Part shown: positions 56,642 to 64,000 of the stretch, piece by piece | How positions within the stretch are numbered: position 1 is the first letter of the stretch | Layout of the letters: each line of letters opens with the position of its first letter | Source: Haberlea rhodopensis | Lineage: Eukaryota > Streptophyta > Magnoliopsida > Lamiales > Gesneriaceae | Length of the DNA stretch: 64,000 bases | Direction: 5' to 3' | Assembly: GCA_907163345.1 (NCBI GenBank) | Contig: CAJQUN010001102.1 | Coordinates: 42,867-106,866, forward strand | Notes under the pieces: model-generated | Told to the model about the DNA's origin: nothing | The model's database searches: none | What the model saw: only the letters and a program-made list of their open reading frames with translations | Made by a program: the position numbers and the translations under genes

Positions 56642-58012
56642 TTATAGTGCTTTGTCTTTATCTTTTGAGGTGGATCCAGTAGACCCAGTTTCCATCATGG
56701 TGGCTTTGAATGTTTCAAAAATATCATCAAAGGGAATATTTGGATCCTGTGCATCCTGTAAATCTTCAGAAATTGATTTTCCAGACATGTTATCATCATC
56801 AAATCTGGTTAATATATCCTTTTTCATTGCTTCCAAATATTCTTCAATTATTTTCTCCTTAGTCATTACCTCGGATTTCATTCGACATTTTCGAGCAATG
56901 TGCTCAAATGGTGAAGGTTGCTCAAACGAATTTTTAACAAAGTTATCCGTCTGATAAGTAGCAATGGTATCCGTAATTAGTTCCAAAGTATCAATTCCAA
57001 ACATTTGTTTGGTGTCTGGGTTTTCCTTTAACATTTTATCCCAGAATTTTGAATAAAAATTCCTTTTAAGACAGGGGATGTGAGTATCAGTATAAGATAC
57101 TTCTGGCGACCATTTCCAAATCCAAGGAATAGAAAATTCAACAAAGTAATAGAAAGATGATATTCCTGTTATACCAGAACTTTGTTGTTGCATTTGAATT
57201 AATTTAGGAGATAAATCAATCCATTCATCAAAATAGTTTTTATAAATTTCTGGTAAAATTTTTTGCGTAGTGCCATATTTGCCCCACCAATTTATAAACC
57301 AATTTGGAATATCATGTTTATATACTTCAGTACAAATTTTAATAAACCACGAATGTCGTTTTTTATTGTTTTCATAGAAGAAGACTTTATGAAAGGCTTC
57401 AACATAATCCCAATAATTATATTTAATCATCTGATTATTAGGAAAAGCAAATTCTTTTTCCTTAAGAGGTGATATTCCCCATTCAGTTGGAGTTATGACT
57501 CGCTTAATAATGATTTTACTAAAAGTAAAATTTTCCTTTTGTCCTAAAGGAAATCGCGTAATTTCGCATGAATTATTTATGAGTAATTGCTCATAATAAT
57601 TTCGAGACTTATATGTCCCATAAGCAAATGATGCAGTGTCAATATACCTGCTCATAATCTTCCAGGGTTCATTGGCCCATTTTAGATCAATATCTTCAAG
57701 GAAAAATATGATTTCCTGGGAATCATTTTTGATAAAATTATGTGATTCTCCTTCATCGTTATTAACGATATTAGCATATGATGCTGTTGTTTCTGTGTCA
57801 GGGATATTACCCTCTCTCTGTTGTCTAAAAGCAAGGAATTCCTGATATAAAGGATCCTGCTCTTGAGATAAATTCCTGGCTATAAGCCTACGTGTTCCAT
57901 GTTGAGCTAGAATATGCTCTGGATTTTGTCCTCGGCCTCCTCGTCCACCCCTTCCTCTATAAGAGGAAGTTCCTCTAGAAGATTGACTCATACCTGAAAA
58001 TATTTCAAGCAT
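56642..58012 (-). CDS. Pararetrovirus copy 1: RGG-rich ORF of unknown function, intact (456 aa)
   Basis: Begins at the ATG 58012-58010, overlapping the RNase H stop position by eight bases. A second ATG at codon 8 precedes SQSS. Residues 19-28 form an RGRGGRGGRG box, typical of RNA-binding or condensate-forming proteins. The middle is rich in aromatic residues and Trp (for example NWFINWWGKYG and PWIWKWSPE), suggesting a folded domain. The C-terminus is acidic and Ser/Thr-rich. No enzyme motif seen. By position it corresponds to the unknown second ORF of florendoviruses, and a role like the transactivator of other Caulimoviridae is possible but unsupported. Confidence 0.82.
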   Translation of the reverse strand: MLEIFSGMSQSSRGTSSYRGRGGRGGRGQNPEHILAQHGTRRLIARNLSQEQDPLYQEFLAFRQQREGNIPDTETTASYANIVNNDEGESHNFIKNDSQEIIFFLEDIDLKWANEPWKIMSRYIDTASFAYGTYKSRNYYEQLLINNSCEITRFPLGQKENFTFSKIIIKRVITPTEWGISPLKEKEFAFPNNQMIKYNYWDYVEAFHKVFFYENNKKRHSWFIKICTEVYKHDIPNWFINWWGKYGTTQKILPEIYKNYFDEWIDLSPKLIQMQQQSSGITGISSFYYFVEFSIPWIWKWSPEVSYTDTHIPCLKRNFYSKFWDKMLKENPDTKQMFGIDTLELITDTIATYQTDNFVKNSFEQPSPFEHIARKCRMKSEVMTKEKIIEEYLEAMKKDILTRFDDDNMSGKSISEDLQDAQDPNIPFDDIFETFKATMMETGSTGSTSKDKDKAL

Positions 58013-61000
58013 TTAAATATTCTCGAGTCAAAAAGTCCGGAAGAGAATTTCTTCACCTTTTTTATATATGATATCGAAATCAAATGGAGCTAAATGAGCT
58101 TGCCAACGAACAAACATTTGTTTAGAAACATCATGTTTAAAATCTTTATTAAACATAAATTTAGCTGACTTACAATCTGTTTTAATTATAAATTTTTGAT
58201 TATATAAATCATCTTGAAATTTTAAGATACATTTAACAATTGCAAGAACTTCTTTTGCTATAGTTGCATAATTTTTCTGACTGTCATTCCATTTGCCAGA
58301 ATAAAATCTAATTAAAAATTCATTTTTTGAAATAGGATCTATTTGTTTCAATATACCTCCATAACCAATATCAGAGGCATCTGTCTCAATAATTTTATTC
58401 CAATTTGGATTTGCTATCATTAAACAAGGTAAGTATTTTACCTTTTGCTTAATAGTTTGAACTGCCTTGGTATGTTCATCAGTCCAAGGTTTAGGAACCT
58501 TTTTAAGTCTATCATATAGAATAGCTGAATCTTGAGTTAAATTCTTATAATAAGCAGAAATATAATTTAGACTTCCTAAAAATCTTTGTAATTGAGTTTT
58601 ATCAATTATTTTATCTGGAAATTTAGAAGCAACTTCGCGAAATAGGAATTATATTTCCTTTATTAATATTATGGCCTAAGAATCTTATTTCAGTTTGAAA
58701 TAAAGACATTTTTGGTTTAGATATCACTAAACCATTTTGAATGATAATTTTCTTAAACATATCTAAATGTTTTATATGTAACTCAATTGTTTTAGAGTAT
58801 ACTAAGATATCATCTATATAAACAATTATAAACTCACTATAAGGAGTAAAAATATCATTCATGATTTGTTGAAATTCAGAAGGTGCATTTTTCAAACCAA
58901 AGGGCATCACATTCCACTCATAATGTCCTATTGGAACATTAAAAGCAGTTTTATAAGTATCACTTTGATTGACTTGTATTTGCCAATATCCTGATTTCAG
59001 ATCAAATTTGAAAATATGAGAGAATCATATAATCTATCTAATAAATCCTTTTTATTAGGGATTGGATGTCTTATCCATTTTAAGACTTTATTTAATGGTT
59101 TATAATTTATAACTAATCTTGGTACTCCACGTTCTTGTTCACTCTTTTTATTAACATAAAAGCAGTACAAGACCAGGGAGATTTAGAAGGCTTAATTAAC
59201 TTCTTCTGTAATAAGGATTCAATTTCCTTTTTACATAATTCTAAATATTCAGAGCTCATTTGACATGGTCGAGCTTTTGTAGGGATTAATTTTTCATTAA
59301 AATCATCCTCATAGGGTAAAGAGATAATATGCTTTTTTCGATTCCAAAAAGCATTGGATGATCACTACAAATTTCTAAGGAAAATTGTTGTGCTATTAAC
59401 TTAATTTTTTCCTGTAATCTAGGATTTTTTAACTGATCACTTATTGTGACAAATTTTAAAAATTGTAATTGGTGAATTTTATTTTGAATATGATCATGAA
59501 TAATATTAATGTATCTTGGTGAAGGAGCATCTAAGAATTTTAGGAAAATAGTTTTTCCTTCAAAAGTACCACGAATACCTAAATTATCAATGTATGTAAT
59601 TGGGTATAATTGAGTAATAAATGGAGATCCAAGTATTACTTGATTAGTAATATCTTGGCTAATAAAAAGCTAGTTTTTATGCATGTTCGATTTATGCAAT
59701 AGAAACTTGAGGAAGTTTATATTGGATATCCAATTTCTGTCCACCAGCATGGGATAAACTATTAGTTGTTTTGGTATAATATCTAGTAGGAATTAATCCT
59801 TCCTGAATAACATTTAAATCTGCACCACTATCAATAAGTGCCGTAAATGTTTTGGAAAAATGATTATCTATTAATAAAGTAATTTGAGTATACCATTTTT
59901 GAGCAACTAGAATTTCTAATGTTGCAAGAAAATCATGTTCAGGTGGTAACTGAAAATTGTCCTTATCAGGAAATTTTGGAGATGTAATTGGAGAATTAGA
60001 AATTTGATTATCTTCTAATTTAGAAATTCGGGTATCAAATATTCTATTTTCATGTTGAAGAAATTTAATTTCTTGTTTAAGATTATCAATCTCTATAAAC
60101 AAATCATTAATTGATGTAGGAGTATCATTGGATTGTCTTTGTCTTAGAAGCTTATAAACTTCTGTCATGGAATAAGGATTATTGGAATTATCAATAATAT
60201 TCCGAGGAATATTATTAGATGTTGAAGTGGAAGGTATATCTTCTATTTGATCAATTAATTTATATCTTAATTCAGGGTCTTTAACTAATTTGAGAAATTC
60301 TAATATATTGGTATTAGTTAAAGTATTTATATTTAAATCCTGAAATTGTGATAATATTTTATAATGTAAATCATTTGATTCATCTGAAATAGTCTTAATA
60401 CAGGGTTGTCCTATAGAACAAGGTTTACAACAATCTGTTTCTGAATGACTAGATTCATTCTCTAAAACCTGAAGATGTTTTGATTCATCTGAATCATTCG
60501 AATCATAAGATGAGTCTGATGAATAATCAGAACTATCAGAAGAGTGTATTAATATTGTATTAAGAGCATCCTTAATATTATCAGGAATATCTAAAGTATT
60601 AATTTTTTCTTTCATTTTGCATCTATTAGCATAATGACCTGTATGACCACATCGAAAACAAGTTATATTTTGTTTTTTAGGTATTTTAGTTGATTGTCTA
60701 AATTTTCTCCTTTCACTTTTGTGATCTAATCTTTTCTGAGAATATTTTCTCCTTTTCTTATAATAAGGTTTTTTGAAAATTTTTCTCATTTTTGTATGTT
60801 TTATTTTTAGTATAAATCTTATTTTGTGATGGTAGGTCCATACCAAATTGCTCACAAAATTGTCCTAATTGTTTTCGTTCAGACAAATTTTGTCTTTTAA
60901 TTTGTTGATTTAATTTAATTTCATTACATAGGGCTAATCCTTCTTGGATACATGTGCCAATAAGTTTTCCATATGTATAGGAATCATAAGGGATATTAAT

Positions 61001-62355
61001 ATGATCCTTTCTAAGATTCTTCCTAACTCTTTCAGCAAAGAGGTGAGGTAATCCATCAATAAATTTGGATTTCCAATGTGAACTATTACAATCTTGTAAT
61101 TCCATAACTCTATTGAGAAATGTATCTTTATACCATCTAAAATCAGTTAATGTTTTACATCTTAAATTCTGTAAAAGAGTTCTAATATTTTCATTTTGTT
61201 CAGAATATCTACCAGTAAAATGATCAATAATATTAACAACTAAAGTGTAGACAACATTTTCTACAATGATGTTATTTTCTTGTTTAACTGTATTCAGGAT
61301 TTCTTCTTTATTAGCTAGAGTTAAATAATTATCCCACCAGCCTTTAATTGGCCAGTAAATCCAGCAATAATCATATTAGCAATATTTTTATCCGTATTTC
61401 CATTACTTTTACAATTAGTAGAATACATAAGCATTCTTTGAGCCAGATTATAAATCTGTTTGTCAGGATAGCCATCAATATTCCATTCATAAATATGTTT
61501 ACCACTATAACTATTATTTCCATTAAGGTCAGTTTCTTCATGGAGAGTATCCATTGGAGATGGCCTACTATAATAAAATAAGCTTTGAGTGGGTTTATTG
61601 GCCCATCTATTTTTTAATTTATTTATTTGATCACCAATAACTTGCTTGTGATCTCCATGAGATAATTGATCCTGGAAATCAGTATCTAAACTGAAATAGA
61701 TAATTTCAAATCTTTAAATTTATTTTCTAAAATTGTTCAAAGTCTCCCATTGATTTTAATTTAAAATCCTTGATTTCAGGGGGAGGTTGGATATTTGGAG
61801 TGGTTAATATTATATCCGATGGTGGTGTCATTCCAACTAAAGGTTGAATGTGTGCAATTTTTGTACTAATATTTTCAATTCTATTATGTAGTAGATTAAT
61901 TTGTTCTCCTAAAATAACTAGGAAAAGATTTGTGTAGTTTTGTTGTTTAATAATTTATTAATATGTTGACATGTGAGTTGTAAAGTCTCATTTTCTAATA
62001 ATTTTGAAAATGCTGAAAAATTAAGAATCGTTCATTCCTTTTCAATTTCAAAAGGTTGTTGAGGAGGATATAAATTTGTCAAAATATTACCATTCGAAAG
62101 TTTATATGTCCTTTCTAATACTCGAATATAGGGTTCAACATATGTTGATATAAACCATGATATAAAAGGTATGTAAGCATTTTGTTCAGAACAAAATTTA
62201 TAAAATTCATTCTGTAACAAAGTTTGTTTTTCTTTTGAAATATTGTCAAAAAACCATTTTCTAAATTGTTCCCATTTAGGTTGATTAAATTCATTTTTTA
62301 TTTTCTGCCTGGCACTAGATCCAGTGCTAAAATCTATTTTGGGTGTATTATTCAT
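58005..62355 (-). pseudogene. Pararetrovirus copy 1: polyprotein with many small indels
   Basis: Equivalent to the copy 3 polyprotein but broken repeatedly: a nonsense TGA at 62034-62032, one-base losses near 61943, 61730, 61690 and 61344, an insertion near 60773, an in-frame loss of about 12 bp near 59449, an 8-bp loss near 58632, and further shifts in the protease-RT part. Readable pieces are coat core (61554-61321, 61105-60758), knuckle to protease (60855-59692, with DSGAD), RT palm with YIDD (58910-58623) and RNase H (58420-58028). A one-base loss near 58048 alters the RNase H end. Most breaks are single-base changes in A/T runs. Confidence 0.88.
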
Positions 62356-63453
62356 AAAGAAAAATTCATTTCTGATTCAGTTATTTCTGATTCTTTTAAT
62401 CCTCTGACAATATTGTCTGGATTAATATATAATTTACTTATTCTTTCATGTTGTAAATTATCAGGTAAATTCGGAACTGCAGATGTTGAAGCTCTATGTG
62501 GAGAATTATTTTCCTCCATTGGAGAGATATGAGAAAAGGATGAATATGACTTAGATGATTTAGATCTTAAAGATCTAGGTATAGATTGTAATAATTTTTG
62601 TTGATTATTTGGTTCAAATTGTAGTTGAATTGAACCATCATTTGTTTGTATAACATCAACTAAATTGTTTTGAATTCTGGTTTTGAACAGGAATTGCATG
62701 TTCAATTATCCAGTTATCAGGGAAAACAATTTCATCCCATTTAATAGCTCTTCGTGTTGTAATGTTAGATCGACTAAAATTAGTTTCAATCAATATTGTT
62801 TCATTAATGGGTTTATCCATTCTCCTACATTGAGGATTTAATGTATGCAAAGGTTTAAAATAAATACGATAACAGATACAAATTATTTCTGTTCCTGGAG
62901 CATAATTATAACCATGAGTTTTAACATTTAATGTTTAAAGCATCTAATATATTAATATCAGATAATGATAATTGTAAATTTGGATAAACATCAAAATAAA
63001 CAGGGCCATGAGCCAAACTAGATTGAATAATTCCAATCAAAGATTGTTTCCAATTTAAATTTCTTCCATCTCTTAAAGCTGCTATAAAGCTTTCTGGTAA
63101 TCCTTCTAAAGTTAAAGGTTTAAAAGCAATTTGCACTAAACCAATGTAAGAAATTTATGAGTTTCGATATAAGGTAAAATATCCTTTTCACTAAGTAATT
63201 TTAAAACCATTTCATCATTATTTAATGATACTGCTTCTTCAGTAGTTTTAACAATTTGTTTAATTCCTAATCTTTCAAAAGCTCCTAACTTATATATAAG
63301 TTTAGGTTCAATTTTAGGAATTGTCCATCGATTTAATGATTCTAAATTCTGAGGTACATCATATTCTTGTACCATACTGTTCTTAACAGTATTCTGTTTC
63401 TTAACAAGGTTGAAATTCATTTGAATAAGGCTACTTGTGTTAACTCTCATCAT
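62352..63453 (-). pseudogene. Pararetrovirus copy 1: movement protein with three single-base indels
   Basis: Same gene as copies 2 and 4; frame breaks near 63147 (one base lost), 62935 (one T gained) and 62682 (one T gained). The 30K core residues are still recognisable (GLPESFIAALRDGRN, YFDVYPN). Starts at the ATG 63453, 25 bases from the primer site. Confidence 0.88.
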
Positions 63454-63477
63454 CTTCTACTTAACTTAATACCTAAT

Positions 63478-63491
63478 TGGCTCTGATACCA
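63478..63491 (-). promoter_or_regulatory. Met-tRNA primer binding site, copy 1
   Basis: Minus strand TGGTATCAGAGCCA. The array continues to the right of it. Confidence 0.9.
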
Positions 63492-64000
63492 TTCGAGACC
63501 TCCTATGAATTCATCATGAACCTAGGACTTCTACAGAATACAAAAACCGTCAATCCTTGAACTATAACAGTACAAAAACACCCTAATCGACACACCTCGT
63601 CATAAGCGGGCAATAGTACAATAGTTCATAAATGCCAGTTTTACTATTCCAACCTAGAATGATTTATTCATAAGATACATAAGGACCAATTCAAGGCATA
63701 AGTAGTAAATGAGATTTAAGCTAACACAAGTAAATAATTAACCGTCAATCCTTGAACTATAACAGTACAAAAACACCCTAATCGACACACCTCGTCATAA
63801 AGGCGGGCAATAGTACAATAGTTCATAATGCCAGTTTTACTATTCCAACCTAGAATGATTTATTCATAAGATACATAAGGACCAATTCAAGGCATAAGTA
63901 AGTAAATGAGATTTAAGCTAACACAAGTAAATAATTAGCCTATCATAATATATTTATGAAAAAACACCAAAATAAAGATAACAAGAATACTTACAGAAAG
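63492..64000 (-). repeat. Viral leader with a 195-bp tandem duplication
   Basis: The leader segment 63546-63740 is repeated directly at 63741-63937, from accgtcaatccttgaac to gtaaataatta. Other copies have a single segment. Small indels separate the two units (cataagcggg against cataaaggcggg). The promoter would lie beyond 64000. No gene. Confidence 0.88.

Larger units (their letters stand above)
30643..64000 (-). mobile_element. Head-to-tail array of four endogenous pararetrovirus copies (Caulimoviridae)
   Basis: Four Met-tRNA primer sites (32850, 40406, 55947, 63478) mark genome starts. Primer sites of copies 3 and 4 are 7556 bp apart and those of copies 1 and 2 are 7531 bp apart, which gives the unit length of the circular genome. 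There are no LTRs and no integrase. Coding content is 30K-type movement protein, coat protein with CCHC knuckle, aspartic protease, RT and RNase H, plus a further ORF. Gene order is closest to Florendovirus as I know it, except that movement protein is on its own ORF; genus is unresolved. Copy 2 is interrupted by the gypsy element at 42624-53103. The array continues beyond 64000. Copies are very similar to one another by eye. Confidence 0.92.

Overview
This window reads as plant nuclear heterochromatin, most likely from a eudicot. I find no host gene. Almost every base can be assigned to nested LTR retrotransposons or to an integrated plant pararetrovirus (family Caulimoviridae). Plant origin rests on Athila, Tat, Sirevirus-like and chromovirus-type LTR elements, initiator-Met tRNA primer sites and the pararetrovirus. 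An asterid host (perhaps Lamiales) is suggested only by my memory of similar Sirevirus extra ORFs there.

Layout. 1-7028: Athila-lineage Ty3/gypsy element on the minus strand, 3' end outside the window, reverse transcriptase and most of integrase deleted, with a solo LTR (1269-3825) inside. 7029-8650: minus-strand Copia fragment (gag, primer site, part of an LTR) into which the Athila element inserted. 8651-9691: AT-rich, MITE-like DNA. 9692-27736: an old Copia element in three pieces, split by a 13.6-kb Sirevirus-like Copia element (10462-24066, TSD catca) and a minus-strand solo LTR (25632-27208). The Sirevirus-like element itself holds a solo LTR (13768-15678, TSD gattg). 27737-28021: TRIM-like miniature LTR element. 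28022-30642: AT-rich non-coding DNA with a (TA)n tract and a chromovirus-type LTR remnant.

30643-64000: head-to-tail array of four pararetrovirus copies, all on the minus strand. Two successive primer sites are 7556 bp apart and two others 7531 bp apart, which gives the length of the circular viral genome. Each genome reads: Met-tRNA primer site, movement protein, an ATGA overlap, coat protein/zinc knuckle/protease/RT/RNase H polyprotein, an 8-nt overlap, an RGG-rich ORF of unknown function, then an intergenic promoter. Copy 4 (left) is truncated, copy 3 is nearly complete, copy 2 lacks about 2.5 kb and is split by a gypsy element, and copy 1 (right) has many small indels.

42624-53103: the youngest insertion, a Tat/Retand-type Ty3/gypsy element (TSD acctg). 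Its two 664-bp LTRs differ at one base by eye, and its 1774-codon gag-pol is open throughout. Downstream of pol lie two tandem-repeat arrays and, on the opposite strand, an intron-containing extra ORF with its own TATA box.

Most notable: the pararetrovirus array and its gene layout, the antisense spliced ORF, the satellite-like arrays in the gypsy 3' region, and clusters of a palindromic CGATCGATCG motif shared by LTRs of two unrelated lineages.
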